Positions 1-10,123 are shown, numbered from the stretch's first letter. The stretch: DNA of 64,000 nucleotides from Myroides guanonis (GCF_900114085.1 NZ_FORU01000014.1:39665-103664); one strand, 5' to 3'. Program-made: numbers and translations. Notes: a model not told the origin generated them from the sequence alone.

Positions 1-1
1 C

Positions 2-3000
2 GATAATGCCAACATACTCTTAAGAGCAGAAGTTTTAAATAGAATTAATTCTAGGAAAAAACCAGCTATAATTGTTTCTTATACTGATGCTCTATTTGAA
101 AAAGTAGTTACGAAAAGCACTCTGGATAAGAATACTCTAAAAATACAAGTCGAAGACAAAATATCTATTGATTTCGTTAATGAAGTACTTTTTGAATATC
201 ATTTTAAAAGAGTCGATTTTGTTTCAGAACCTGGCGAATTCTCTGTCCGAGGAGGGATTATAGATGTATTCTCTTTCTCTAACGACAATCCATATAGAAT
301 TGAATTTTTTGGAGATGAGGTAGATACTATCCGAACTTTTGATGTAGAGACACAACTTTCTATAGAAAAGAAAAAGAAAATCAGCATCATCCCAAATGTA
401 GAAAATAAATTCACTCAAGAAAACAGACAAAGTTTTCTTGAATATATTTCTGAAAAAACGGTAATATTTGCCAAAAACTCATCCCTTATCTCCGACAAAC
501 TAGAACTACTTTTTACAAAAGCAAGTGAGGTTTTTGAAAAATTGTCTAAGGACATTAAACATCAGAATCCAGAGCTTATGTTCTTAAGTAAGGAAGAATA
601 TTTTGACAATATTGAAAAATTCACCTATGTTGAGCTATACCCAACAACACTAATAAACCCTAAAAAAGCTTTTGAATTCCACATAAAACCACAACCTTCT
701 TTCAACAAACAGTTTGACTTACTTGCCAGAAACCTAAATGACAATGCGGATAATGGTTTTGAGAACTTTTTGTTGTGCAGCAATCAAGGACAGGCCAAAC
801 GCTTCAAAGAAATATTTGCATCTTTAAAAGATGACCACCAAAATGTAGTAGAGCAATATAAAACAAAAGTTTTTCCTCTATACGAAGGTTTCATCGATGA
901 AGAACTTCAAATAGCTTGTTATACAGATCATCAAATATTTGAACGCTATCACAAGTTTTCTGTAAAAAACGGCTACACTAAAAAACAAACTATCACACTA
1001 AAAGAACTCAATTCATTAACAGTAGGGGACTATGTTACCCATATCGATCATGGAATTGGTAAATTTGGTGGTTTACAAAAAATCGAAGTAGATGGTAAAA
1101 TTCAAGAGGCTATTAAACTAGTCTATGCGGACAATGATATTGTATACGTTAGCATTCATTCTTTACACAAAATATCCAAATTCAATGGAAAGGAGGGGAC
1201 TCCTCCAAAAGTTCATAAACTTGGATCAAGTGCATGGAAAACATTAAAGCAAAAGACAAAAGCAAGGGTTAAACATATTGCTTTTAACCTTATTCAACTC
1301 TACGCCAAAAGGCGCTTGGAGAAAGGTTTTCAATACGCTCCTGATAGCTACCTACAAGCTGAGCTGGAAAGTTCTTTTATTTACGAAGATACCCCAGACC
1401 AAATTACCGCTACTCAAGACGTAAAAGCAGATATGGAAAGCGAACGTCCTATGGATAGGCTTGTATGTGGTGACGTAGGTTTTGGAAAAACAGAAGTTGC
1501 TATTAGAGCTGCATTTAAAGCCGTTGACAACGGTAAACAAGTTGCCGTATTAGTTCCTACTACAATCTTAGCATTTCAGCATTATAAGACTTTTAGAGAC
1601 CGTTTAAAAGATATGCCGGTACGTGTTGATTATATCAACCGTTTTAGATCTACGAAACAAAAAAATGAAATCATCAAGGATTTAGCCGAAGGACAAATAG
1701 ATATTCTAATCGGAACTCATCAGTTGGCAAATAAAAGCATTCAGTTTAAAGACTTAGGTTTGTTAATTATTGATGAAGAGCAAAAATTTGGTGTTGCTGT
1801 AAAAGACAAACTAAAAACAATATCAGAAAACGTTGATACCCTAACTCTAACTGCAACTCCAATTCCACGTACCTTACAATTTTCTTTAATGGCTGCGCGC
1901 GATTTATCGGTTATAACAACCCCTCCACCTAATCGCTATCCAATAGAAACTCAAGTGGTTTCTTTCAATGAAGAAATCATTAGAGATGCCGTATCATACG
2001 AGATTGAAAGAGGTGGACAGGTCTTTATTATCAATAATCGAATTGAAAATATCAAAGAGGTTGCTGGAATGGTTCAAAGACTAGTTCCTGATGCAAAAAT
2101 TGGAGTAGGTCATGGTCAAATGGAAGGTAAAAAACTTGAAGAGTTAATGCTTGCTTTTATGGATGGCGAATTTGATGTTCTTGTTGCTACTACTATCATT
2201 GAAAGCGGATTGGATGTTCCTAATGCAAACACTATCATCATAAATAATGCTAATAATTTTGGCCTTTCTGATTTACATCAAATGAGAGGGCGTGTTGGAA
2301 GAAGTAATAAGAAAGCATTCTGTTATTTTATTTGCCCTCCCTACTCTGCTATGACAGAAGATGCACGAAAGCGAATTCAAGCATTGGAACAATTCAGTGA
2401 TCTTGGAAGCGGTTTTAATATCGCCATGAAAGACCTTGAAATCAGAGGTGCTGGTGATATATTAGGCGGTGAACAGAGTGGATTCATAAATGAAATAGGT
2501 TTTGAAACCTACCAAAAAATCATGAACGAAGCTATTGAAGAACTGAAAGAAAACGAATTCAAAGATTTATACGAAGAAGAAAACAAGGAAGAAAACAAGG
2601 TGTTTGTAAAAGACACACAAATTGACACTGATTTTGAAATACTTTTTCCTGATGACTATATCAACAATATTACGGAAAGACTAAATCTATACAATGAGCT
2701 TAGTAACATTTCTAAAGAAGAGGATTTAAAAGCATACGAGCAAAAACTTATTGACCGCTTTGGTAAACTTCCTAAGGAAGCTATTGCTCTCTTAGACAGT
2801 CTTAGAATTAAATGGTTTGCAGCAAATGCAGGTGTAGAAAAACTAGTTATAAAGCAAGGTAAGATGATTTGTTATTTTGTTGGTGATCAAAACTCACCAT
2901 ACTATCAGTCTTCTAAATTCAAAAAAGTACTTCTCTTCGTTCAACAACATTCAAATCTATGTAAGATGAAAGAAAAACAAACGAAAAATGGACTTCGATT

Positions 3001-3064
3001 GTTATTAACTTTTGAGAATGTAAAGAGTGTAAAACAAGCATTAGAACTTATTCAATTAATATAA
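2..3064 (+). CDS. mfd: Transcription-repair coupling factor Mfd (5' end outside window)
   Basis: An SF2 DNA translocase that removes RNA polymerase stalled at lesions and recruits UvrA for nucleotide excision repair. The reading frame is open from base 2, so the gene enters from the left; about 1,020 codons are present and perhaps the first 90-100 are missing. A TTG near 542 is internal and is not the start. In order: the UvrB-like segment with PGEFSVRGGIIDVFSF (about 227-274), the RNA-polymerase-interaction domain around VGDYVTHIDHGIGKFGG (about 1021-1074), Walker A GDVGFGKTE near 1470, the DEEQ box near 1770, the translocase motifs to about 2450 with RGAGDILGGEQSG, and the C-terminal TRCF regulatory domain. 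A strong hairpin terminator follows 22 bases after the stop. Identification is very secure. Confidence 0.97.
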   Translation, partial: DNANILLRAEVLNRINSRKKPAIIVSYTDALFEKVVTKSTLDKNTLKIQVEDKISIDFVNEVLFEYHFKRVDFVSEPGEFSVRGGIIDVFSFSNDNPYRIEFFGDEVDTIRTFDVETQLSIEKKKKISIIPNVENKFTQENRQSFLEYISEKTVIFAKNSSLISDKLELLFTKASEVFEKLSKDIKHQNPELMFLSKEEYFDNIEKFTYVELYPTTLINPKKAFEFHIKPQPSFNKQFDLLARNLNDNADNGFENFLLCSNQGQAKRFKEIFASLKDDHQNVVEQYKTKVFPLYEGFIDEELQIACYTDHQIFERYHKFSVKNGYTKKQTITLKELNSLTVGDYVTHIDHGIGKFGGLQKIEVDGKIQEAIKLVYADNDIVYVSIHSLHKISKFNGKEGTPPKVHKLGSSAWKTLKQKTKARVKHIAFNLIQLYAKRRLEKGFQYAPDSYLQAELESSFIYEDTPDQITATQDVKADMESERPMDRLVCGDVGFGKTEVAIRAAFKAVDNGKQVAVLVPTTILAFQHYKTFRDRLKDMPVRVDYINRFRSTKQKNEIIKDLAEGQIDILIGTHQLANKSIQFKDLGLLIIDEEQKFGVAVKDKLKTISENVDTLTLTATPIPRTLQFSLMAARDLSVITTPPPNRYPIETQVVSFNEEIIRDAVSYEIERGGQVFIINNRIENIKEVAGMVQRLVPDAKIGVGHGQMEGKKLEELMLAFMDGEFDVLVATTIIESGLDVPNANTIIINNANNFGLSDLHQMRGRVGRSNKKAFCYFICPPYSAMTEDARKRIQALEQFSDLGSGFNIAMKDLEIRGAGDILGGEQSGFINEIGFETYQKIMNEAIEELKENEFKDLYEEENKEENKVFVKDTQIDTDFEILFPDDYINNITERLNLYNELSNISKEEDLKAYEQKLIDRFGKLPKEAIALLDSLRIKWFAANAGVEKLVIKQGKMICYFVGDQNSPYYQSSKFKKVLLFVQQHSNLCKMKEKQTKNGLRLLLTFENVKSVKQALELIQLI

Positions 3065-3085
3065 TACCTATCAAGTATATACAAG

Positions 3086-3114
3086 AAAGGGTGTCGATAA
3101 ACGACACCCTTTTT
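3086..3114 (+). terminator. Rho-independent terminator after mfd
   Basis: A perfect 10-bp stem, AAGGGTGTCG pairing with CGACACCCTT around a 5-base loop (ATAAA), is followed by a T run. It lies just after the mfd stop and between convergent genes, so it may also block minus-strand read-through from the M16 protease gene. Confidence 0.9.
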
Positions 3115-3143
3115 CATTTTCATAGATTCATTGAATCACGCTC

Positions 3144-6065
3144 TTAGTAACCAAATAAATCCTCCAAGCTCAACTCTTGTATTTTTCCAAATTTCTTCAC
3201 AGCTTCCCAATCTAAGTTTTCTTTCTTACCTAATAAACCTACATTAAAACTCTTTCCTTTAATATGAGCATTAAAGAAATTAGTCAAGTCATCCATTGTC
3301 ATCGTTTTTGTTTGAGCGTAAATATCTTTATTGATATCATAATCAATTCCCTTTTCTCTCAAACTTAACCAATAATAAAATATAGCTGTTTTTGTATAAC
3401 GCTCCGTTGCCATACTCTTTAAAGCCGACTCCTTAGCATTTGCAAACTGACTTTCTGCTTTTGGCATATCATTCATCAATTCCATCATAGCATCTACCGC
3501 CTGAGGTAATTTGTTTGCTTGTGTGCCAACATAGGCAACAACATAGTTATATCTGTCTTTTTTAGATGCACTCGAATAGTATGCATAAGCTGAATACGCC
3601 AACGATTTCGATTCTCTAATTTCTTGAAAAACTACAGATGCCATTCCTCCTCCAAAATAAGAGTTGAACACAGATGCAGTTCCCAAAAAGTCTTTATTGA
3701 ATTTAGAATCTCTTCCTCTATATGTAATTTCAGCTTGAACCATATCATAAGGTGCAAAGTAAACAGTTCCATCTGTAGCTGGCTCTGGATATACTTTTGC
3801 AGTAGGTATCTTTTTACCTTTACCCAAATTATGATTTGCAACTATTGCTGCTTTTGTACCTTCCAAATCATTTCCATAATAGAATACCTCTTGGTTATAA
3901 TCAAAAACAGAATGTAATAATGTAACTAATTCTTCTGGATTGATTGCTTTTAACTCACTCTCAGATAACACATCTCTTAATCTACTTTCTTTTCCAGAAA
4001 CTACATAACTGTTTAATGCTCTTTGAATTCCGTTTTTACTTGATTTAGCATCAAATCTTGACTTTAAAATTTGCTCTACGTAATTTGAATAAGCAACATT
4101 ATCTGCCTTCGCATCTTTTAACAAATGCTCTAACAATTTGATTCCTTCTTCTATGTTTTCCTGTAATCCACTTATATAAATATAACTTTTATCTGAACCT
4201 GCATTTACACCAAAGTCTATTCCTAATTTATAAAACTCTTTACTCAAGTCTTCTGCTGAATACTTCGTTGTTCCAATGTAGCTTAAATAATCAACTGCTA
4301 AAGACAATTTCTTACTGTGATCCGAACCAACTGGAATTATATAGTTTACGGTTGAAATATCATTAGTAGTGTTCTTTATAAATGCTAAATCAGCACTTTG
4401 TTTTCCTATTTTCTCTCTCTTAATTGCTGTTTTGAAATCTATAAACACAGGAGCTATTTCAGCTACTTTCACTTGCTGTAAACGTTTATAAAATTCTGAC
4501 TCACTATCACGATTCAAATCAATTGGTGTAATTCCAGGATTCTCTACTCGAACTAAATCTTTATTTTCTCCTTGTCTTTTATAGATTACTACATAATTAT
4601 TCGTGTAATTCTTCTTAGCGAACTCCATTACATCTTGCTTGGATATTTTTGAAATCTCGTCGATTTCTTCAACTACTTCTTTCCAAGATTTCCCTTGAAT
4701 AAAAGCATTATACATCTGTGCTCCTAAAGCTTCATTACTCTCCAAAGCTTTCATTGCTTGCTTTTTAAAGTCATTTACAACCGCATCAATCATCCAATCA
4801 TCAAACTCTCCCTTTTTGATTTTTTCCAACTCACTCATTAGTAAATCTTTCAATTCATCTAAAGTTTGACCTTCATTTGGCATCCCCATTAAACTATGCA
4901 CAGAATAATCCTTCATAATCATTGGAGAACTTTGAGCATATAACGCTTTTTGCTTTTGATTAATATCTAAATCAATCAAACCTGCTTTGCTATTACTCAA
5001 AATCATATCTATCAATGAAACATATAAAGCATCTTTTGTTTTAGCTCCCTCTAAACGGAATCCAATTTCAACTCTTTCACTTTGTGGACTAAAAACTTCA
5101 TAAGAAGTTGGCTTTGTTATAGGTTTTTCTACCGCTACATACTCCTTAGGTTGAGCTCCTTTCTTCATTGAACCAAAATACGCATTCACCAACTGAATAG
5201 TAGGTTCAAACTCAATATCTCCAACTAAAACTACTGCCATATTATTAGGAACATAATACTGCTCGAAATAATTATGAATAGCCACCATTGAAGGATTCTT
5301 TAAATGATCTGAAGTACCAATAGTTGTTTGAGTACCATAATGAGAATCTGGAAATAATAAACGCATCATTGCTTCGTGCGTTGCTCTATAATCATTATCC
5401 TGGCCTCTATTAAACTCCTCATATACTGCTTCTAACTCAGTATGAAATAGTCTCAATACTAATTCTGAAAAACGCTCTTGTTCAATCATTAAGAATTTCT
5501 CTAACTCATTTGATGGAATGTCGTTTTGATAGACTGTTTCATCAAACCAAGTATGGGCATTGGTACCTGACGCTCCTATTGACGCAACAGATTTATCATA
5601 TTCATTAGCGATTGCATATTGAGATGCTTCCTTAGATATTTGATCTATTTTCTTATAAATTTCAACCTTCTTTACTGGATCGCTTTCTTTTTTATGAACT
5701 TCATACAAATCAGAAATTTGCTTAATTAGCACTTGTTCTTTAGACCAATTTGATGTTCCTAATTTCGAAGTTCCTTTAAATAACATATGCTCTAAGTAGT
5801 GAGCCAAACCTGTATTGTCTTCTGGATCATTATTAGAACCCGTTCTAACTGGTATGAATGTTTGGATCCTTGGTGCATCATGATTTTGAGCCAAATACAC
5901 TTTTAATCCATTATTTAAAGTGTAAATTCTCGTCTTAGAAGGATCATTTTCAACGTATTCATAAGCGAATCCATTGCCATCTTTCGCAGTCAAGGTTTTG
6001 TATTGCGCCTGTATAAAGCCGCTTAAAGAAAATACAAAACCTAAAATGAGGTGTTTCTTTCTCAT
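3144..6065 (-). CDS. Secreted M16 family zinc metallopeptidase (two-domain, pitrilysin/insulinase-like)
   Basis: A 973-residue exported protease. The first about 20 residues form a signal peptide ending QAQ. The first peptidase domain carries the inverted zinc motif HxxEH (H89-Y-L-E92-H93), with a downstream acidic ligand region ELEAVYEEFNRG near residue 215. A second, probably non-catalytic M16 domain fills the C-terminal half (about 600-950), including the GGGMASVVFQEIRE segment typical of that half. The length fits the periplasmic or outer-membrane M16 proteins of Bacteroidetes that clear peptides. The substrate cannot be read from sequence. The gene is monocistronic: a convergent terminator lies at its 3' end, its own promoter (6095-6123) upstream, and a bidirectional terminator beyond that. 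Confidence 0.92.
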   Translation of the reverse strand: MRKKHLILGFVFSLSGFIQAQYKTLTAKDGNGFAYEYVENDPSKTRIYTLNNGLKVYLAQNHDAPRIQTFIPVRTGSNNDPEDNTGLAHYLEHMLFKGTSKLGTSNWSKEQVLIKQISDLYEVHKKESDPVKKVEIYKKIDQISKEASQYAIANEYDKSVASIGASGTNAHTWFDETVYQNDIPSNELEKFLMIEQERFSELVLRLFHTELEAVYEEFNRGQDNDYRATHEAMMRLLFPDSHYGTQTTIGTSDHLKNPSMVAIHNYFEQYYVPNNMAVVLVGDIEFEPTIQLVNAYFGSMKKGAQPKEYVAVEKPITKPTSYEVFSPQSERVEIGFRLEGAKTKDALYVSLIDMILSNSKAGLIDLDINQKQKALYAQSSPMIMKDYSVHSLMGMPNEGQTLDELKDLLMSELEKIKKGEFDDWMIDAVVNDFKKQAMKALESNEALGAQMYNAFIQGKSWKEVVEEIDEISKISKQDVMEFAKKNYTNNYVVIYKRQGENKDLVRVENPGITPIDLNRDSESEFYKRLQQVKVAEIAPVFIDFKTAIKREKIGKQSADLAFIKNTTNDISTVNYIIPVGSDHSKKLSLAVDYLSYIGTTKYSAEDLSKEFYKLGIDFGVNAGSDKSYIYISGLQENIEEGIKLLEHLLKDAKADNVAYSNYVEQILKSRFDAKSSKNGIQRALNSYVVSGKESRLRDVLSESELKAINPEELVTLLHSVFDYNQEVFYYGNDLEGTKAAIVANHNLGKGKKIPTAKVYPEPATDGTVYFAPYDMVQAEITYRGRDSKFNKDFLGTASVFNSYFGGGMASVVFQEIRESKSLAYSAYAYYSSASKKDRYNYVVAYVGTQANKLPQAVDAMMELMNDMPKAESQFANAKESALKSMATERYTKTAIFYYWLSLREKGIDYDINKDIYAQTKTMTMDDLTNFFNAHIKGKSFNVGLLGKKENLDWEAVKKFGKIQELSLEDLFGY

Positions 6066-6094
6066 AGATAATTTGTTGTTTTTTGATTAACACC

Positions 6095-6123
6095 CAAATC
6101 TATGAATAATAATTATTGTTCAA
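6095..6123 (-). promoter_or_regulatory. Flavobacterial promoter for the M16 protease
   Basis: Read on the minus strand, TTG (6123-6121) is followed after 18 bases by TAGATTTG (6102-6095). This matches the Bacteroidota -33/-7 consensus TTG-N19-TAnnTTTG. It lies about 30 bases from the ATG at 6065. Confidence 0.72.
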
Positions 6124-6150
6124 TTATTATAATCACAATTTATTAATAAA

Positions 6151-6187
6151 AAAAAAACGCTTTACTAAATACAGCAAAGCGTTTTTA
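6151..6187. terminator. Bidirectional terminator downstream of the PafA-like gene
   Basis: AAACGCTTT (6155-6163) pairs with AAAGCGTTT (6176-6184) around a 12-base loop. A runs on the left and T runs on the right give a U-tract on either strand. Its main role is probably to end the minus-strand phosphatase transcript. Confidence 0.82.
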
Positions 6188-6230
6188 ATCAACCATATAG
6201 GTTAATGTTATTTATTAATAATCGAAACAA

Positions 6231-7880
6231 CTATTTTATATCAATCGCTTCGAATATAGGGGTCCCAATATTTCCATTTGGTTCTTCGATTTTTAATATT
6301 GAAGAAATCGTGGGAGCTATATCTGTCATATGAATTTCACGAACAGATTTTCCTTGCTTAATACCCCATCCCATAAATATCGCAGGTATGTGTGCATCGT
6401 ACGACGCCCAAGTTCCATGTGTTGTTCCCTTAGCATCTTGTTTTCCACTATACCATTGAGGCTCCAATATGATTTGTATTACTCCACTTCTTTTAAAATT
6501 ATAACCATTGATTATTCGCTCTCTAATACGTTCTGGAATTGCAGAAGTTCCCGCTTTATCCATATCTGTTACAAATGCTACACCTTCCTCTTTCCTCAAT
6601 TCTTTAACTATCACATTTCTAATATCTTCTTCGTTTAACTTTGAGTCCTCAATAACCTTGTAATTCAGATGAACTTGATAGTTTGTCAAACTTTTTACTA
6701 AATCAGTTTGTCCAAATACTTGCTGTAACCTATCATTCAGACGTTTTCTCACTTCCTTAGTGTCAAAATATCCTGAATTTCCCTTTTGATCCTTAAAGAA
6801 TTTAGGATTGTGAGCAGCTCCATGATCAGCGGTTAAGAACAGTGTATAGTTACCCTCACCTATCTCTTTGTCTAAATAATTCAAAAAATCAGCAATTTCT
6901 AAATCTAAACGTAAATAGGTGTCTTCAATTTCAATAGAATTTATTCCAAACTGATGTCCTATATAATCTGTTGAAGATAAACTCAGTGCTAAAAAATCCG
7001 TTACATTATGTGGATTATGTCCTAATTTTTCATTTGATATAATCGCTTTGGCCATATCTAAAGTCAATGTATTTCCCTGCGGTACTGCTTTAATCAAATC
7101 ATATCCATTATCTTTTTTCAATTTCACTAAATCTCTTGGAAAAACAGACGCTTTTTCTCCCTTATACAATTCTTCATAAGGGGTATCATCCGCTGTACTT
7201 AAAACATAACTATCTATAGGATAAAGCGTATTCCATCCTTGTTTGAAATAAGTGTCGGCCAATTTTTTCTTATTAAAATCCTGCACCCATTTCGGAAGTT
7301 TATCCATATAATAAGTACTCGTTATCCAATCACCTGTTGATCCATCCAACCAATAAGCTGCATCAGCAAAATGACCTGCTGGTAATATTCCTCCACGATC
7401 CTTAATAGCAACTCCTATTACTTTTGATTGAAAGTTGGTAGCTAATTTTAATTGGTCAGTAACTGTTGAAACCAATAAGTTTTTTGGAGATTGTTGCCCT
7501 ACTTTTCCACTTCCACCAACTGCTGCTACAGCATCATCTTGTGTACAATACATAGACTCTCCTGTTGCTTGAATAATAAAATCATTTCCCGCAATTCCAT
7601 GTATAGCTGGTACACTTCCCGTATAAACCGTACTATGCCCAATTGCAGTATAAGTTGGAACGTATGGTATATAGGCATTCTCACAAGAAAACCCTTCTTG
7701 TAATAAGCGATTAAAACCATTTTGTGAATAACGGTCCGCGTACTTATATAAGTAATCCCAACGCATTTGATCTACTACTAAACCAACTACTAATTTAGGT
7801 TTTGATATGCTCTCATTTGCATGTAGTGAAAACAAACAAAAACAACTAAAAGTTGTTAATAAGGCTTTTTTTAATCTCAT
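6231..7880 (-). CDS. pafA: PafA-type alkaline phosphatase (periplasmic, alkaline phosphatase superfamily)
   Basis: A zinc-dependent phosphomonoesterase of the PafA family known from Elizabethkingia and Flavobacterium. With the start at 7880 the product is 549 residues, matching the usual about 546, with a signal peptide in residues 1-21. Visible active-site elements are the metal-binding VVDQMRWD, the nucleophile Thr in PTYTAIGH (about residue 78), AGND, IKDRGG (the Lys/Arg pair typical of PafA monoesterases), SSTDYIGH, TADHGAAH and TTHGTW. The frame stays open upstream to 8009 and would add 43 residues with a hydrophobic segment. I prefer 7880 because the signal peptide begins there and a -7 element (7929-7936) lies inside the extension. 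Phosphomonoesterase rather than diesterase activity is inferred from the Lys/Arg motif. Confidence 0.9.
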   Translation of the reverse strand: MRLKKALLTTFSCFCLFSLHANESISKPKLVVGLVVDQMRWDYLYKYADRYSQNGFNRLLQEGFSCENAYIPYVPTYTAIGHSTVYTGSVPAIHGIAGNDFIIQATGESMYCTQDDAVAAVGGSGKVGQQSPKNLLVSTVTDQLKLATNFQSKVIGVAIKDRGGILPAGHFADAAYWLDGSTGDWITSTYYMDKLPKWVQDFNKKKLADTYFKQGWNTLYPIDSYVLSTADDTPYEELYKGEKASVFPRDLVKLKKDNGYDLIKAVPQGNTLTLDMAKAIISNEKLGHNPHNVTDFLALSLSSTDYIGHQFGINSIEIEDTYLRLDLEIADFLNYLDKEIGEGNYTLFLTADHGAAHNPKFFKDQKGNSGYFDTKEVRKRLNDRLQQVFGQTDLVKSLTNYQVHLNYKVIEDSKLNEEDIRNVIVKELRKEEGVAFVTDMDKAGTSAIPERIRERIINGYNFKRSGVIQIILEPQWYSGKQDAKGTTHGTWASYDAHIPAIFMGWGIKQGKSVREIHMTDIAPTISSILKIEEPNGNIGTPIFEAIDIK

Positions 7881-7928
7881 TTTATTTATGATTTTGAAAT
7901 GATCTATCCATTCTTTAGAAACGAAAAA

Positions 7929-7936
7929 CAAAGCTA
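7929..7936 (-). promoter_or_regulatory. -7 promoter element for pafA
   Basis: The minus strand reads TAGCTTTG, a full match to TAnnTTTG, about 49 bases before the chosen pafA start. No well-spaced TTG was found. Its position supports translation starting at 7880 rather than 8009. Confidence 0.5.
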
Positions 7937-8050
7937 TTAAAACTATTCCGCTAACTGCATACATACCAAAAATTTCAAGATTATTTAACATGGCGAGGTA
8001 GATAGTCATTTATACATATTCACTAATACTTCTTTATCCCTTCAAAAATG

Positions 8051-8058
8051 TATCTTTG
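8051..8058 (+). promoter_or_regulatory. -7 promoter element for the HAD hydrolase
   Basis: TATCTTTG matches TAnnTTTG exactly and sits 21 bases before the ATG at 8080. Because the TTG at 8056 lies within this element, it is not a plausible start codon. Confidence 0.65.
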
Positions 8059-8079
8059 TATTTCTTCAATAATAACACT

Positions 8080-8772
8080 ATGAATTCTATTAAAGTCATT
8101 GCTTTCGATGCAGATGATACACTTTGGATAAACGAAACATATTTTAACGATGCAGAAAAGCAATTCTGTATATTAATGGAAAACTATCTTTCACATCAAA
8201 GTACCTCTGCTATATTATTTGAAAAACAAATCAACAACCTTCCTCTATATGGATATGGTATTAAAGGTTTTATTCTTTCAATGATTGAAGCTGCAAGCCA
8301 AATCACCAACGGTACTATAAATATTAAAGCTACAGATCATATTATTCGAATTGGTAAAGATCTTCTTACGAAACCAGTAGAACTTATAGATGATGTTGAA
8401 AGCATTTTAGAGAAGCTTCAAGGAAAATATAAGCTTGTAGTCGCTACTAAAGGTGATTTAAAAGATCAGCACCGAAAGCTACACAAATCAGGCTTAGGCC
8501 CTTATTTCCATCACATTGAAGTAATGTCTGACAAGAAAGAACTAGACTATCAAAAGCTTCTCAAACGACTTGATGTACAACCAGAAGAATTTATTATGAT
8601 AGGTAATTCGTTAAAATCAGATGTGCTACCTGTCCTTGATATTGGTGGACATGCAATTCATATACCTTTCCATACCACTTGGGCTCATGAACGAATTGAT
8701 TTTGAGGTTATCCACCCTAAATTCACTACTTTAAAAAAGCTGTCAGAAATAGAAAAGTTATTTAATATTTAA
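8080..8772 (+). CDS. HAD-superfamily hydrolase (phosphatase)
   Basis: A cytoplasmic Mg-dependent phosphatase of 230 residues. HAD motif I is FDADDTLW at the N-terminus (DxD nucleophile and acid/base). Motif II is the Thr in LVVATKGD, motif III is the Lys in SDKKELDYQKLL, and motif IV is MIGNSLKSDVLPVLDIGG. The helical cap between motifs I and II is of the C1 type found in phosphoglycolate phosphatases and pyrimidine nucleotidases. The substrate is unknown. The ATG at 8080 follows a promoter element by about 20 bases. The gene converges on the TolC-like gene with only 8 bases between them and no visible terminator. Confidence 0.85.
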   Translation: MNSIKVIAFDADDTLWINETYFNDAEKQFCILMENYLSHQSTSAILFEKQINNLPLYGYGIKGFILSMIEAASQITNGTINIKATDHIIRIGKDLLTKPVELIDDVESILEKLQGKYKLVVATKGDLKDQHRKLHKSGLGPYFHHIEVMSDKKELDYQKLLKRLDVQPEEFIMIGNSLKSDVLPVLDIGGHAIHIPFHTTWAHERIDFEVIHPKFTTLKKLSEIEKLFNI

Positions 8773-8780
8773 ACCTTGGC

Positions 8781-10064
8781 TTATAATTCTATATCCCAAA
8801 TACCTACAGTACGTTCTAATTGAACTAGTGCGGTGATGCTTTCAAACAAGGTTTCAACATAATTTTGTTGGGTTTCATTATATACTCTTTGAGCTTCCAA
8901 GAGTTCTAAAAGACTACTTGACCCCCGTTTATAACTATACAATCGGCCATCTAAAACCTCTTTAGCTTGTTCAAGCATCTCTTTTTCAAATAATTCCTTT
9001 TGCTCTAACCTATTATTATAATTCCTAAATGCCTGAACAATTTCCTTGTTCATTTCTTGCAAAGCGAGCTGATTTTCTAACTTTGCTTGCTCCTCATTAA
9101 TCTTAGCAATTTTGAATTCAGAATTCTTTGCATTCGAAAACTTTAATGGAATGGTAAGACCAAAAGTCACTAAAGTACCCTCTGGTCTTGGTACTATAAC
9201 ATCATTAAAAAACGTATCACTTTCAATACCCATACTAAGTCCTAAGTCTATCGCTCGTTCTGCTTTAGCTCTTTTTATATCTGCCTCTGCTACTAACTGT
9301 TGTTGTTTTACAGCTAAGTAATCAGATCTCAAATAGGGAGCTTGTTCTAAAAGACTCTCGATTTCAAACATCCTTGTAGCATTTTCTAAATTCCCCTTTG
9401 GTAAATAAATTGAATGTTTCTCTGAATCACCCAAAAATACTTTCAACTCTTCTAGACTATTAAACCATTCAGTACTTGCGTTTTTCCACTCAAGTCTCAT
9501 TGACTTTGCTTCTAAATTTGACTGAATAGATTCGACCTTACTTATTTGCCCCAATTGAAATCTTAAACTATCGGATTTCGCCAAATCAACCATCGCCTTA
9601 TAAGAATTACTTTGAATTTCTTCTATCATTTTATTTTTAATTGCTTCTGCATACTGAATAGTAGCCTGTGCTCTCAATTCCTCGAAAAATGCTCTGACCT
9701 CAAATTCTGTTCGAGCCAATTCATTTTTAGCCAAATTAGTTCTCGCTTTCCTCTTACCGCTCAACGCAATTTCCCATCCTACCTCAGCTTCAAATCCATA
9801 CCCTGACTTTAGCTGTTTATCTCCATTGTCAACCCATTTTACATTAAGTTCCGGATCAGCTACTATTCTTGACGCATAAAGCTCTGCATCTGCAATAGGA
9901 AGCTTATACTTTTCAACCGCATAAGACAAATTGTTTTGTATCATCTGTTCTAAAAACTGTGAATAACTTATGTCTTTATATATTTTATCACCCTTTGACT
10001 GTGCTAATGAATGTAGGCTTATTGTAAACAATACTATCATCAATATCACTTTTTCATTTTTCAT
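8781..10064 (-). CDS. TolC/CusC-like outer-membrane efflux channel
   Basis: A 427-residue outer-membrane factor with a signal peptide (about residues 1-21, ending SLAQ). It contains two OEP repeats of long amphipathic alpha-helices with heptads, for example LAKNELARTEFEVRAFFEEL and EMNKEIVQAFRNYNNRLEQ, and ends with the typical SLLELLEAQRVYNETQ segment. It is the last gene of an adaptor-pump-channel set transcribed leftward (14334 to 8781), with 59 bases between it and the pump. It should form the exit duct of the tripartite complex. The shorter length and the HME-type partner point to the CusC/CzcC subgroup. Family assignment is secure, but the ion is not determined. Confidence 0.9.
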   Translation of the reverse strand: MKNEKVILMIVLFTISLHSLAQSKGDKIYKDISYSQFLEQMIQNNLSYAVEKYKLPIADAELYASRIVADPELNVKWVDNGDKQLKSGYGFEAEVGWEIALSGKRKARTNLAKNELARTEFEVRAFFEELRAQATIQYAEAIKNKMIEEIQSNSYKAMVDLAKSDSLRFQLGQISKVESIQSNLEAKSMRLEWKNASTEWFNSLEELKVFLGDSEKHSIYLPKGNLENATRMFEIESLLEQAPYLRSDYLAVKQQQLVAEADIKRAKAERAIDLGLSMGIESDTFFNDVIVPRPEGTLVTFGLTIPLKFSNAKNSEFKIAKINEEQAKLENQLALQEMNKEIVQAFRNYNNRLEQKELFEKEMLEQAKEVLDGRLYSYKRGSSSLLELLEAQRVYNETQQNYVETLFESITALVQLERTVGIWDIEL

Positions 10065-10123
10065 TTATACTCGTTTTAGGATGTTAATAATTATATTCTA
10101 TTTTTAAGGTTTTACCTCATCGT

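Noticed and set aside
542..544. TTG at 542 as the start of a short Mfd
   Set aside because: The frame is open and clearly Mfd-like from base 2, including the PGEFSVRGG motif, so the start lies outside the window.
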